DNA from: Emiliania huxleyi CCMP1516
Lineage: Eukaryota; Haptophyta; Isochrysidales; Noelaerhabdaceae
Assembly (NCBI RefSeq): GCF_000372725.1
Contig: NW_005197506.1
Location: forward strand, 579,783-643,782
Direction of reading: 5' to 3'
Length of the DNA: 64,000 nt
Made by a program: the position numbers and the translations under genes. Shown here piece after piece: positions 23,669 through 33,960 of the stretch (positions are counted from its first letter, which is position 1; every line of letters starts with the position of its first letter). The notes beneath the pieces are model-generated. The model had not been told where the DNA came from. It worked only from the letters and a program-made list of their open reading frames with translations, and did not search any database.

Positions 23669-24214
23669 TCAGTCAAAGGAGAAGAATTGCCCCAGCAAAC
23701 TGCTTATGCACGATGCCTTGTCCGCCTCTGCCATCCCTGCCACCACGCGGAGCGTCTCCACCGACCACCTCTCCATCACGTCTCGTGGCTCGTAGAGCTT
23801 AAAGCACCAGGTCAGCCGGCGAAGTCGCTCGGAGATGCTGCCATCGGTTGAGACTCCTGTGGCGTCAAGGGCAGTGACGATCGTCTGGGTGGGGCACTCG
23901 CGAAGTCGCTGCTGGAAGGTCATCCGTGTTGTTAGCGTAGGTCGACGCGGCTCCACTGGCGGGGGGCGGATCACTCGGGGCCGCCGGATCGGCGTCTCTG
24001 GATGAGCGACCGCCAGGTTGGAGAGGAGGAAGGTTGGCAGATCCTCCTCGTCGACCGAGCACACCGAGGTCGGCGAGGAGGCTCCGAGCGACGAGCACTC
24101 ACTGCTGCTGCACCGCGACATGCCGCTGCGTATTCTCACTTGCATGCTGTTTGTGGACTGTGCTGCTCGTCGTTTGATGCCGACGGCATCAAGCCAGCCA
24201 CAGCTGAAGTCCAT
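23669..24214 (-). CDS. Hypothetical protein, possible SAP-like motif
   Basis: 181 aa, single exon, ATG at 24214. The N-terminal half is Ser- and Pro-rich. The C-terminal half (TIVTALDATGVSTDGSISER, then RLRRLTW and DVMERWSVETLRVVAGMAEA) is helical and resembles a SAP-type motif in outline. No function is assigned. Confidence 0.45.
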   Translation of the reverse strand: MDFSCGWLDAVGIKRRAAQSTNSMQVRIRSGMSRCSSSECSSLGASSPTSVCSVDEEDLPTFLLSNLAVAHPETPIRRPRVIRPPPVEPRRPTLTTRMTFQQRLRECPTQTIVTALDATGVSTDGSISERLRRLTWCFKLYEPRDVMERWSVETLRVVAGMAEADKASCISSLLGQFFSFD

Positions 24215-24510
24215 TTTGTTTTTTTTTTCTTCTTTTTCGGAGTTCTTTTGTTTAAATTCTTTTTCGAGAGAGGTATTGCATGCTTTTCCCCCTTTCTTCG
24301 TTGAATTCTTCCTCCCTTCCTTACGGCAACACTACCGTCGCGGGCTACATCGCGGAAGCGACTGGCCTTGAGACCTGATGCTGCCACAGTTAGTTGCGGC
24401 ATTAGGCGGCGTCCGCGAGATTCCGCGCATCGTGGGTACCCACGCTTCGGGGGGGGGGGGTCCCAAAAGGTTGAAATCTCGGCTGCACGATGTGACGTTA
24501 CCGAAATGGA
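24215..24510. other. Intergenic with T-rich tract
   Basis: A TTTTTTTTTTCTTC tract near 24221-24240 and a G run near 24450. Otherwise nothing recognised. Confidence 0.4.
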
Positions 24511-24518
24511 ACTAGCCC

Positions 24519-25469
24519 CTGAGGGAGGGTGTAGAGGATGTGATCTGTGATCTGTGATCTGTAAGGGTCCGCCCGCAGGCGCATTTTGTATACCGAGGCG
24601 GTGCCCGGTGCCGAAGAGTGTAGAGCGCTGTAGAGCTGTAGAGATGTAGAGCGCTCTGGAGCGCTGTAGAGCTGTAGAGCTCTACATTCGGCGCGGGACA
24701 GAGCGATGCAGATGTAGAGCGATGTAGAGCGCGATTTTGCTGTAGAGTTTGTTGTAGAGGCTCTACAGCAAAACCGCCGGGGAGGCAGTGACTCAAAGAG
24801 GTCGAGCCGCACTACTCGAGTAATGGGGTGTCTCCGAGCTTACTGGAGCTCTGGTGGACGGCCCTGACTATCCCTGACACACAGAGAGTCACTCTGACGG
24901 CACACAACACCCTATAACTGCGTCATGACCAGCCTGCCATGCGTCGCCGGTGCCGCATTCGTCGCAGTGCTTCTTTAGCAGGCGGTGGACTGTCGGCTGC
25001 GAGGACGGTCGCATTTGCGCGAGGCGAGGCGAGCATTCAGACGCGTTGCATGCGCCATGCCTCGCGCCAGCGCGTGCGGGAGCTCCTGGCTGAGCGTTGA
25101 GTCCAGGCGAGTTGCGCTGGCCACTATCGCTACGCCGAGCCGAGCTGACGCGCCGAGGCGCCGGCCAGTCGCAGCCGTGAGGCATGCCACAGCAGCAGAG
25201 GCAACTGCCACCCATTGGGCGGGCAGACAGAAGGCCAGGGCAGCACTGGCAAGTGCAACGCGCCTCATGTCGGAGAGCGACCGTGCCTCGTTCGCCGCTT
25301 ATGATGTAGAGTTTGTTGTAGAGATTTCACCCTCTACATCGCTCTACATCTGCATCGCTCTGTCCCGCGGCGGATGTAGAGCTCTACAGCTCTACAGCGC
25401 TCCAGAGCGCTCTACAGCTCTACAGCTCTACAGCGCTCTACACTCTACATCCTCTACACCCTCCCTCAG
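24519..25469. mobile_element. 951-bp non-autonomous TIR element, hAT-like
   Basis: The two ends are perfect 23-bp inverted repeats starting CTGAGGGAGGGTGTAGAGGA. They are flanked by the 8-bp direct repeat ACTAGCCC (24511-24518 and 25470-25477). Just inside both ends are dense subterminal copies of TAGAGCTGTAGAG / CTCTACAGC, as in elements whose transposase binds subterminal motifs. The middle (24868-25239) is a block that recurs inverted at 38009-38379. No transposase frame. An 8-bp duplication is typical of hAT elements; the superfamily is inferred. Confidence 0.85.
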
Positions 25470-25477
25470 ACTAGCCC

Positions 25478-25955
25478 TAGGCCTTGCGCAGGCGTGTGTC
25501 AGAGTCATCGTAGAGCTAGTGCAAGAGCGTCGTGCCAGCAAAGGTGACGTGACTCCGCCGAACAGCGTGCGGATGCACGCAGACACTTGCCTTCGTCGTG
25601 CATGAGCGTGCATCCTCCGACCGCGAATAGCGCTTGGCCCGCCGGTCCGTGCTGTCCACCGCCACATCCTCCGACCGCTCGGCATTGAGAGCAATATGCG
25701 CCGCGCCGCGATCGCGTTGACCGCGGCGCTCCTCGCGTTGATGCGTGAGCGGCGGCGCCGGTTGCGCTTGCGGCTGCTCCTTGAGGGCGCCAGCCACCGC
25801 ATACAGCCTTCGGTGCCGGCGCTACGCCAAGCATCGCAATCTGCGGCGCCGGCATCTCGGGACTGACGCTGGCCGGTCGTCCACTAAAATTCTTCGCTGC
25901 GCAAAATTCTTTTCTTGAAGCGCGTCAGCTGCGCGCTCCGCGCTATCCATTGTGA
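25478..25955. other. Intergenic
   Basis: Between the TIR element and the Gly-rich ORF. Nothing recognised. Confidence 0.4.
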
Positions 25956-26390
25956 ATGCGCGCCGTCAAGCGGTCGGACCCGCAGGCCTGGGCTTTGGCA
26001 GGCGGGATCGGCTGGCTCTACGGGATAGGTTGCGTGCTCGGGCCGTTCTACGGCGTCGGCGTCGGCCTCACCTTCCCGGGCGGCATTCTCGCCGGCGCCG
26101 GTGGCGGGGTCGGGGTCGTCGTCGGCATTGGCATGGGCGGCGGGCTCGTGTGGGGTGCTGGCCGTGGCTCTGTGCGCGGCCTCGGCGTGCCGGTGCCAAT
26201 GGAGCCTCCGGTCCTTCCGTCCCTTCAAGACCTCGGCGCGCGGGCTGCGACCTCGTACGACGCAGTCAAGCAGTGGCGACGTGAGCTCTCCTCTGCTCCT
26301 CGCCGGGAACGACGGCTAGCGCTGGCGCTGCCTGGCGCCCCTATCCCGACTGAACTGCGGCGCCGAAGGCAGAAAATGGGTGGCTCTTGA
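25956..26390 (+). CDS. Small glycine-rich membrane protein
   Basis: 144 aa, single exon, ATG at 25956. Residues 12-65 are Gly-rich and hydrophobic (GGIGWLYGIGCVLGPFYGVG, then a run of GGVGVVVGIGMGGG). A Pro-containing turn and a basic C-terminal tail follow. It may insert as glycine-zipper hairpins. Function unknown. Confidence 0.5.
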   Translation: MRAVKRSDPQAWALAGGIGWLYGIGCVLGPFYGVGVGLTFPGGILAGAGGGVGVVVGIGMGGGLVWGAGRGSVRGLGVPVPMEPPVLPSLQDLGARAATSYDAVKQWRRELSSAPRRERRLALALPGAPIPTELRRRRQKMGGS

Positions 26391-27072
26391 GATCAGACGG
26401 CGCGTTGCGCATGAGATCAGAGGCTTTATTCGAAAAAAATTAACCTGGTTACATGAGCTAACGCGGCCTCTGAGAGTGGAGTCGGGACGTACGGGCTCAC
26501 CGGGGGAAGACCAGTTGCAGGGGCAGCCGGACCACCGCGACCTTCGACGGGGAGGGCCACGCCTCCCCGAGCCTGGAGAGGAGCCGGCGGAGGGGGGGGG
26601 CGAGCCAGGGACGATAGAGAGGCCGCGAGTGCGGGCACGACTCGCCGACCAGGGAGAGCGGGCTCGACCTCTCTGGGAGGGGAGGCGACACGACCCAAGG
26701 CCGCAGTCCTCGCCCAGGGGGTCGGGAGCGGGGCCGTCGGAGGCGGAGTCAGCGGGATCAGGGGAGGCCTCACCCGGGCTGTCGGCTCCCTCGGGGCCAA
26801 TGGGGCTAGCCGACGGAGGTAGGGCGGAGGGGCCGCCTCCGAAGAAGAGACATCAAAAACGTCTGCAGAGGCAGTGGGGCGACGCCCGAAAAGCGAGCAA
26901 GAGACCGAACCAGACTGGAGATTCACCCTGAAGGGTGGGGGACGAGGACGTGCAGTGTACACGTTAGACAGTCGTGTATGTACGTGACGCGTGGTGTCGT
27001 AGTGTCCGTGTCCACTAGCTCCGAGTAGAGGGGGCGTTCTGCAGTTAAGGGGAAACCCGGTACACGGAGCCC
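26391..27072. other. Intergenic, competing open frames
   Basis: Both strands are open for more than 170 codons (plus to 26931, minus from 26962) because the sequence is GC-rich. Neither shows a domain, so none is called. Confidence 0.4.
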
Positions 27073-27263
27073 TCTCGGAGACCCGTGTTTACTTTAAGGC
27101 CCACTTTAAGGCCCTTGCCCTGCGAATACGCGCCCCCCCCTAGCTAGGGGTCAGGGCTCTCTAGCCCGTAGCCCGATGCCGATCATCCGGCCCGCTGGAT
27201 GCGCTTCTCAGCTCACCGGCCCTGGATGTGAGGTTGCCGACTGCACTCCAAGTGCTCCAAGGT
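27073..27263. repeat. Dispersed repeat, inverted copy at 62171-62345
   Basis: Shares CGTGTTTACTTTAAGGCC, GGGCTCTCTAGCCCGTA, CATCCGGCCCGCTGG and TGCACTCCAAGTGCTCCAA with the reverse complement of 62171-62345. The final motif recurs alone near 39548. Confidence 0.85.
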
Positions 27264-27497
27264 TTATACATACCACAAGACAATTAACCTGCGATTGCGA
27301 TGGAGAGAGGGGTCACTCAAAAGTAAAATATATTTACTTCCAAAACCCGGACGTGCCTCCACCGGCACGCCGCTTCCCCTCTCATGAATACGCGTGCGCG
27401 CACCGCAGGCAGGGGGCGAAACTACTTGCTGATGCTCGTGTTGTCGTGGCGCGGTGTCGTGTGGAGAGCGAAAACACACTCTCACGAGACTGCAGAC

Positions 27498-28960
27498 TCA
27501 CGTCGCCAACGCGGCCGGCAGCCCGATCTCGGTGCTGTGCGCCTCCACCTCGGCGGCGACGAGCGCCTGCAGCCGCGCGGCGAGCGAACCGGGCCCGTTT
27601 GCAAACACGGCGACGCGGTCGGCCTCGCCGCTCGGCTCGCCGTCGGGCGGCACGTACAACTCGTCGACCTGTGACACACAAACAGCCGTGAAGCGGCGCT
27701 GCTCACACAGCTCGGCAGGCATGCACAGCTTCGTCGACCGGCAGCAGCAGCCGCGAGGTGGACGAGATCAGGGCGCCCTCCCACCGGCCTGCGTCGGCGA
27801 GCCGAGGCGGAGAGAGCACCACGGGCGTCCCCTCCCGCCCGCACACCTCGAGCAGCAGCCGCCGCACCGTGCCCTCGAGGATGCCCTCCCCCGCCGTGTG
27901 CACCGCGCCGTCGACGATCGCGTAAAAGTTGGTCTGCGAGCCCTCGAGCAGCTCGCCTGTTCACAGCTGGAGCCGTGAAGCGACCCCGCTCGCAGCCGAG
28001 AGGTCTGCCAGCCCTCGAGCGGCCCGCCGCTCTCCGTCGCGAGGAGCAGCTCGTTGATCGGGCCGACCTCCGCCGACCGCATCAGCGCCTCGAGCGGAGC
28101 GCGGTCCGCCACCCAGCTCGAATCCTGCTCACGGACGCAACCGCCGTGATGGCGGCGCGCTCCACAACGCTTATTCCTGCGGCCCAACGCGACTCCTTCG
28201 CCGCCGCGTTCGCGCGCGGCGCCCCTCGCACCTCTGCCCGGATCGGCGGGTCGGGCAGGGGCGGCAGCGGGGCGACGTGGCAGCCGACCGAGCCGAGCAA
28301 CTACGAGAAGGTTCAGAGAAAGTTCGGAGACGGTTCGGAGAAAGTTCGGAGAAGGTTCAGGGGCGTGGCAGCAAACCGAGCCGTCCGGCGCCGCCTCCGC
28401 GCAACCCGCACCCTCCTTGGCCGCCTCTGCAGCCTCGCCCCAATTCACCACCAGAGTCAGCTTGAGCTCGCCAGCACCGCCCACTCGCCGCCCGAACTCT
28501 CGCATGTACTCTCGCACCGCGGCCGCCACCGCCGCGTCGAGACGCGGCCGCAAGCCTGCGCTCCGATGGCGGGGAAGGTGCGTCGGGCCGACGAGCAGAC
28601 GGCCAGAGGGCACAGCGCAGCGGTGGCAGCACTGTGGCAGCTGGACGCAAGTGCGTGGCTCCTGGGTGCAGAGCCCCAAACCTACTGACAGGCACCTGCA
28701 GCCGTGCCAAGCGCCGCCTGCAGCTCAGCCGCGCCGCCGCCGCCTGCAGCGAGCATCGAGCCCACCGACGCCGCGGTGCGCTCCTGTCCGCAGCGGGAGG
28801 CTGATCAACATCTCGGCCTTTTTCTCGGGCGCATCTCGGCTGCATCTCGGGCCGCATCTCGGCTAACCGCGCTCCACGTGTGTCTCCCACTCGAAAACGC
28901 TCCTCCCGCCGCCGCTCGTCCGCGCCGTCGTGTACGCGCCTTTCGGGACACGTCGCGGAC
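27498..28960 (-). CDS. Class IV PLP aminotransferase-like protein
   Basis: Well-placed 3' exons are 28124-28028, 27956-27730 and 27668-27498, joined by GC-AG introns at 28027-27957 and 27729-27669. They read SSWVADRAPLEALMRSAEVG, ELLEGSQTNFYAIVDGAVHT with the class IV E-G-x-x-x-N-F motif, ISSTSRLLLPVDE and VDELYVPPDG. Upstream exons give HVAPLPPLPDPPIRAEVRG (near 28270), LDAAVAAAVREYMREFG (near 28530) and GAYTTARTSGGGRSVFEW (near 28930), but their limits are uncertain. The GAYTTTRT-type start resembles plant D-amino-acid aminotransferase-like proteins. A frame at 29257-29020 may be the 5' exon. Confidence 0.7.
28310..28362. repeat. 11-12-bp tandem repeat in an intron
   Basis: Four to five copies of GTTCGGAGAAA-type units (plus-strand reading), within a probable intron of the aminotransferase gene. 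Confidence 0.8.
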
Positions 28961-29420
28961 GTGTCGTGGACGGCGCTGGACGTGGCCTCTCGAGACAGGC
29001 CGCCACAAGCACGCGCCTCCTGGCCTCGAGAGGAGAAAGTCCTTTGCGGTCTGCGCGGACGGCGCCGCGTGCCCGTCCGCAGCGACGACGAAGCGCGGCG
29101 CGGCGACGCACTCCTCCTCCAGCCAGCGGAGGTAGGCCGCGTTGCCCGTGACGGGAGACCACGCCACCGCGCCTCCTCCCTCCTCCTCCGCAGCCCTCGC
29201 GACGGCCAGCCTGGCGGAGGCGACCGTCTTGACGGCGATTGAGCCGTCCGGAGCCACCTGCGCGGTGCGGGGAGGGTGCCCTCTGGATGGCCCGGAGAGG
29301 AGCCCGTGAGGCCTGTGAGGTGTCTGTGAGCCGCCTGAGAGCGGTCAGAGAGAGGCGCGCCTGAGCACACGCGACGAGGCGCGAGGCGGCGAGGCGCTCG
29401 GCTAGGGCCGCGCCCGCCTA

Positions 29421-29906
29421 TCACCCAGCGGGCCGCATGTATTCTCGTACGCGCGTGTGTCTGGCGGCCGTCGGCGAGGCGGATGATGTCGCCTTCGCGC
29501 CTCCGTCCAGCGGCCGAATGACGCCTTTCCAGTGCGCGGCGCCCTTGTCCGACGTGTCGGCGAGGATCATTGGCACGTCGTACGAGTGTGCTGCCTCCAC
29601 CGCCCGCAGGACCGACTCGAACGGCTCCGAGGTCTCAAACGAGACTCGCACCTCGGGCTCGCTCTGCACGGCGCCCTCCCACCAGTAAAAGGAGTGGATC
29701 TCCTCGCGCGTGACCTGCGTAGCGAAACCGAGCGCCTCGCACAGCCTCTCGGCGGCCGAGCTGCTTTCCTCGGTTGTCGTGACGCGGAGTACTGGCGGTG
29801 AAGGCATCGCCATGGCGGTGCGCAGGCTTCCGCGTACGCTGCTCCCGCGAAGGCTGCTGAGGAGCAGGAGGCGTGTCACCGGGCGGGTGCCGAGGCGGTG
29901 GAGCAT
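29421..29906 (-). CDS. cutA: CutA-like divalent-cation tolerance protein
   Basis: 161 aa from ATG at 29906 (alternative ATG 29813). The leader LHRLGTRPVTRLLLLSSLRG looks like an organelle presequence. The CutA core follows: VLRVTTTEESSSAAERLCEA, EEIHSFYWWEGAVQSEPEVR, VSFETSEPFESVLRAVEAAH and SYDVPMILADTS, matching the family's SiYwW.G, E..v..KT and HpYe.P pattern. A 30-residue tail is extra. CutA forms stable trimers and binds copper in some species. It lies upstream of, and on the same strand as, the aminotransferase gene. Confidence 0.8.
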   Translation of the reverse strand: MLHRLGTRPVTRLLLLSSLRGSSVRGSLRTAMAMPSPPVLRVTTTEESSSAAERLCEALGFATQVTREEIHSFYWWEGAVQSEPEVRVSFETSEPFESVLRAVEAAHSYDVPMILADTSDKGAAHWKGVIRPLDGGAKATSSASPTAARHTRVREYMRPAG

Positions 29907-29911
29907 GCACG

Positions 29912-30013
29912 CCCGGGCGAGTAGAGGCCGCGCCCACCCAGGGTACCCTCTTCGAGGACCCATTGGGTTGCTATTTCGAGGACTCGCCGGGGCTCTGCTC
30001 CAAGAGACCTCGA
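29912..30013. repeat. Short dispersed repeat, inverted partner of 15968-16056
   Basis: GGCGAGTAGAGGC, CCCACCCAGGGTACCCTC and GGGCTCTGCTCCAAGAGACC match the reverse complement of 15968-16056. Confidence 0.8.
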
Positions 30014-31120
30014 AGAGCGTGCGTGTGTCTCTACACGCCAGATGCACGCCCTGGCATACACATGCGGAAAAAGAAATCGCAGGTGGGTTAACAAGCAGAA
30101 CGATTCGTAGCACCACACTCCTCTCCTTAAAATCCCTGTGTGGTGGCGGCGTGCCGTCCTCCCATCCCTGCCTTGGGCTGTATTTTTTCTTTCTTTCTTT
30201 TAGAACGATTCGGGATCTTTGCTAGGATCTTTGAACACCGGAGAGACACTTAGACCCCACACACGGTCTCGTCCGTGCCTCGCCGGCCGGTGAGATTGCT
30301 AGAGGTGGAGCACGCTGCTCTAGCCTCACATGTCACTTCCTATCGTCTGTTGTTTGAGTTGTGCCCTTGTTTGTGCCCTTGGCACCGTGGAGTGCTGGGG
30401 GGGGCGACAGGGAGGATGTGGCCCTGAGTTATGTGTACGCCGACTCAGGGTGTGTGGCAGCCAGCTGGCTGTGTGTCTTGTGAGCTTGTTTGCGTCTGTG
30501 TGTCGCTCGTGCGTGTCGTCATCATCTGTCCAGCGTCCACCCATACCGCGTTGGTGTCCAGTCCGAGCCTGGCTGTTCTTCACCTTACTACCTACCTACT
30601 ACTAGAGACGACACGAGAGCACTTGAGCACTTGAGCACTGGATAGGGTCGATTCCGCATGGTACGGGACCCCTACATACACACACGAGAGCATGCGTGCG
30701 GTCACGGTCCTACGGCTGTACACTGGCGGGTGCCCGGGACGGGATGGAAGACTAGAGTGCTTACGCCGCGGAGCAGGCAGCGACGATGGCGCTGGTCTGC
30801 TCCTTGAGGCTGCCCTGATGCCACAGTGCTTTGACCTTTGGAGAGAGTGTTGACCTTTGGTGCATGTCAGAGACATGTCGGGCTTGCGGGTCGGTCGGCC
30901 TCCTGCCCGGCGGAAGTTCGGGAAACTGATGGAGACCGAAGTGAGGCTGCAGGAGAATGCAGCCCATGTAGCCGCAGCGCGATCCTGGGCAAAATCAACT
31001 ATACCCTACCCAACAGAAGAGTGGGAACCCTCTGGGGTGATGTTTGGCGGTTTTGAGGCCTGTGATCACCCCCAGAGTTCCTCCACCACTAGAGGCCTCC
31101 AGGCCTGTCCATCCGCCCCG
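30014..31120. other. Intergenic
   Basis: Contains a CCCATCCCT...TTTCTTTCTTTC member near 30158-30200. No RNA or protein gene recognised. The DHYC open frame extends upstream to about 30857, so part may be 5' coding. Confidence 0.4.
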
Positions 31121-31918
31121 ATGCCCGTGCTGATTCTCTCCGTGGCCGTGCCGTCGCGCTTCACCTTGCGGTCGCGCGATAACGAGGTCACGTATTGCTC
31201 CGCCTCGACTGTCGCCGTGACCGCGGGCCTGCTGATCCTCGCACCGACCGCCGCCGCCTCCTCGATCCGAGGAGGGCTGCTCCGCCTCGACGCGCCGCTC
31301 GTGGCGGCCGCACTATCGCTGCTGTTCACCCTCTCCACCCTATACCTCGCCGCCAGCACCAACCCCGGCGTTGTGTCCCGCGAAATGGCGGCGCCCGAGG
31401 AGGCCCCCTCGGCGGCGCCTGCCGGCTACTGCACCGCGTGCTGCGTGCAGCGGCGGCCCCGCACGCACCACTGCAGGCACATGCGCGCCTGCGTCGACCG
31501 CTGGGACCACTACTGCGTCTACATCGGCAACGCGGTCGGCAGCGGCAACCACCGCGTATTCGTGTGCTTTATCCTCGCCGCCACGGCACACGCGGCGCTG
31601 CTGACGTGGTGCGCGGCGCTCGAGCTGCTGGGGAGGGCGCAGCCGTGGCGGCTCGCCTCGGCCACCCACGCCCTCGCGCCTGCACTGCTGCTCCTCTACA
31701 CCGCCCCCATGGGCGCCGTGCTCGCCTGCTTCTCGGCGTACCACCTCTTTCTCATCTCGGTCAACCAGACGAGCTACGAGTACGCCTTCAAGAAGGCCTA
31801 CACCGCGCGCGCCAACCCGCACGACCGAGGCTGCCTCGGCAACTGGGTCGGCTTCTGCGGCGGCGCGCCGAGCGTGGCGGCCGGCGAGGCACCCGACGTC
31901 GCCCACATCCTAATCTGA
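31121..31918 (+). CDS. DHHC-family protein S-acyltransferase with DHYC active site
   Basis: 265 aa from ATG 31121; the frame is open upstream to about 30857 with an earlier in-frame ATG at 31040. Two N-terminal membrane segments precede the Cys-rich domain (GYCTACCVQRRPRTHHCRHM, then CVDRWDHYCVYIGNAVGSGN). Two further membrane segments and NQTSYEY, matching the TTxE motif, follow. The catalytic tetrapeptide is DHYC rather than DHHC. Yeast Akr1 also carries DHYC and is active. It palmitoylates cysteine thiols at endomembranes. Confidence 0.88.
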   Translation: MPVLILSVAVPSRFTLRSRDNEVTYCSASTVAVTAGLLILAPTAAASSIRGGLLRLDAPLVAAALSLLFTLSTLYLAASTNPGVVSREMAAPEEAPSAAPAGYCTACCVQRRPRTHHCRHMRACVDRWDHYCVYIGNAVGSGNHRVFVCFILAATAHAALLTWCAALELLGRAQPWRLASATHALAPALLLLYTAPMGAVLACFSAYHLFLISVNQTSYEYAFKKAYTARANPHDRGCLGNWVGFCGGAPSVAAGEAPDVAHILI

Positions 31919-32039
31919 TGACGCGAACGGCCTGACGCCGGGCTGTACTCTCCTGGACGCACTGTGTCATATTTCACTCGCGTCGCCGCGCAGCCCGCAC
32001 TGCTGTTAGCTCTTTTCTGAAAAATTCCATCAGGGGTAG

Positions 32040-33713
32040 ATCAGGACATACACTGAAAAAGAAACCCCGCGAGCGAAACGACTCTTCGATACGCCCGTCG
32101 CTGCCGCCATCGCACAACGCAGGGCCTGCGACGAGGACGTTCCACTCCCGCCGCGCGACGAGGACGTTCCACTCCTGCCGCGCGATTCGGACGAGGACGC
32201 TCCACTCCCGCCGCGCGATTCGGACAAGGACCTTGCCAAGACGGCACCGAGTGGCTCCTTGCCGCCTTCGCGCACCGGAGCACGGATCGTGGCTGCACTA
32301 AACTTCAATGCAAAGCGCGTGCAATTTTCGCCGTTTGACGAGAACGCGGACGGTAAGCTTGGCTCTGTCTACACACGCCTGACCGAGACGCTCCTCGCCC
32401 GCGGCGACTGGGATCGTCGCCCAGCGCTACGCAATAAGGCCACGGGTGAGACGAAGCTGCCAGCGACGTACAGCCTGCTCCTTGGGACAGCGCAGGGAAA
32501 GGGCGTGCCGTGGGGTCGGCTGGGCTATGGCATTTGGCCACCACCGCTGGTCAACTACTGCCGTGGGTTCGACCTCCTCACCCGCAAGGGCAAGCTCGTG
32601 AGCACTCTTCAGCAGGCCAAAGAGGCTGCGAATGGTGGATGGCCGAGAGAGATGCCAAAGCTTCTCACAGCTGGTGCCGCGGTGCGAACGGAGAAGTGGG
32701 AGCTTGCGCCCACCGCCTTTGTCTTCCACCCGTCCAAGGGTGAAGCCAACCCCCGCGCCGCCCTGCGCGACGCCTACGCCACGCGCGCTGTCGCTGCTGA
32801 TGGCAAGGCGGACGCGAATCGCTGGATCCTCAAGCCGTCGGAGGGAGCCAAGGGGGAAGGAATCTGCATCCTCGACGAGATTGCGGCGATCGAGGAGCAC
32901 CTAGACAAGCAGGAGGCGCGGGCGGCGGAGGGCGAGACGGTCTCCTCGTGGGTCGTCCAGCGGTACATCCACAACCCGCTCCTCCTCAGGGCCGGCCACC
33001 GCAAGTTTGACATGCGCTGCTGGGTACTGCTTGCGCCCGACTACAGCATCCACCTCTACCGCCACGGCGTGCTGCGCGTGGCGTCGGCGCCCTACCAGGC
33101 GGACAATATTGGCGACCGCTTCGCGCATCTCACCAACCACTGCATCGCTGCTGAGCATGCCGAATACGGGAAGTACGAGGCGACAAACGAGATCTTCTAC
33201 CCGGCGTTTGATAAAGAGCTCAGCGAGCGCTACCCGGAGCTTGCGCTCGCCGCGAAAGGCACGGCGCTCTTTGGCGCGACGCCGAACGAAGACGACGAGG
33301 CGGGATCGGTCCTGGAGACCGTTGTGCTCCCACAGATCCGCCGCATTGTCGTTCAGTCAATCCTCGCGGTGCGCGACCGCCTCGAGACGGACGGAGAGTA
33401 CTTTCAGCCGTTTCAGCTCTTTGGGTACGACTTTCTGCTGGACAAAGAGCTCAGGGTGTGGCTGTGCGAGATCAACGCGTCGCCGGCTGTCGCCGAGGAG
33501 CTGCTCCCCGCGTGCGTCGATGCCATCATCCGCACGGCCATCGACCCGTTCTGCGCGCCCGTCGACGTGCTCATGGCGACGGCCGAGAAAGCGGGCGACA
33601 GGGAGGTGGGAGGCAAGGCGGGGTACGATGAGCGCACGGAAAAGGCGCCGCCCGCCGAGCGCTTTGAGTGCCTCTTCGCAGTCGAGTCTGCGTCTAAGAA
33701 GGCGGCAGCCTGA
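32040..33713 (+). CDS. Tubulin-tyrosine ligase-like (TTL) protein
   Basis: The frame is open from 32040 with no ATG before the conserved region, so a 5' exon is missing or unrecognised. The N-terminal part carries a tandem DEDVPLPPR / DSDEDAPLPPR repeat. The ATP-grasp TTL domain includes NRWILKPSEGAKGEGICI, SSWVVQRYIHNPLLL, HRKFDMRCWVLLAPDYSIHL, RFAHLTNHCI, FQLFGYDFLLDKELRVWLCE and EINASPAV, with ATP- and Mg-binding residues in place. The family ligates Tyr, Glu or Gly to tubulin tails; the overall layout is nearest TTL itself. Confidence 0.87.
   Translation: MRTYTEKETPRAKRLFDTPVAAAIAQRRACDEDVPLPPRDEDVPLLPRDSDEDAPLPPRDSDKDLAKTAPSGSLPPSRTGARIVAALNFNAKRVQFSPFDENADGKLGSVYTRLTETLLARGDWDRRPALRNKATGETKLPATYSLLLGTAQGKGVPWGRLGYGIWPPPLVNYCRGFDLLTRKGKLVSTLQQAKEAANGGWPREMPKLLTAGAAVRTEKWELAPTAFVFHPSKGEANPRAALRDAYATRAVAADGKADANRWILKPSEGAKGEGICILDEIAAIEEHLDKQEARAAEGETVSSWVVQRYIHNPLLLRAGHRKFDMRCWVLLAPDYSIHLYRHGVLRVASAPYQADNIGDRFAHLTNHCIAAEHAEYGKYEATNEIFYPAFDKELSERYPELALAAKGTALFGATPNEDDEAGSVLETVVLPQIRRIVVQSILAVRDRLETDGEYFQPFQLFGYDFLLDKELRVWLCEINASPAVAEELLPACVDAIIRTAIDPFCAPVDVLMATAEKAGDREVGGKAGYDERTEKAPPAERFECLFAVESASKKAAA
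32130..32230. repeat. 27/36-bp coding tandem repeat
   Basis: Four copies of GACGAGGACGTTCCACTCCC-type units, translated in the TTL-like frame as acidic-proline peptides. Confidence 0.85.
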
Positions 33714-33960
33714 AGCTGTTGGGTCGTGTCGTTTTAGAGAGAAGTGCGGGGCCGTCGCCGCCGTCGCCGCCGTTGGCGACTTCGTAACTATTGTGTGTGG
33801 TGAAATTCTTTTCGCCGGAACTCGATCTGTTTGTGTGTGAACCTCTCATAGACCAAGAGCGCGCATCTATAGCAGGCTGTCAACACGAAAGCGAAGCGAG
33901 CATCAGACCCAGCCAGATCTAGACTCAGTATTGGATCCAGATTTCATTCAGCCGGTGGAC

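Noticed and set aside
26380-26962. Opposed open frames of more than 170 codons
   Set aside because: Low-complexity composition in both, no conserved motif, no start or splice support to choose either.
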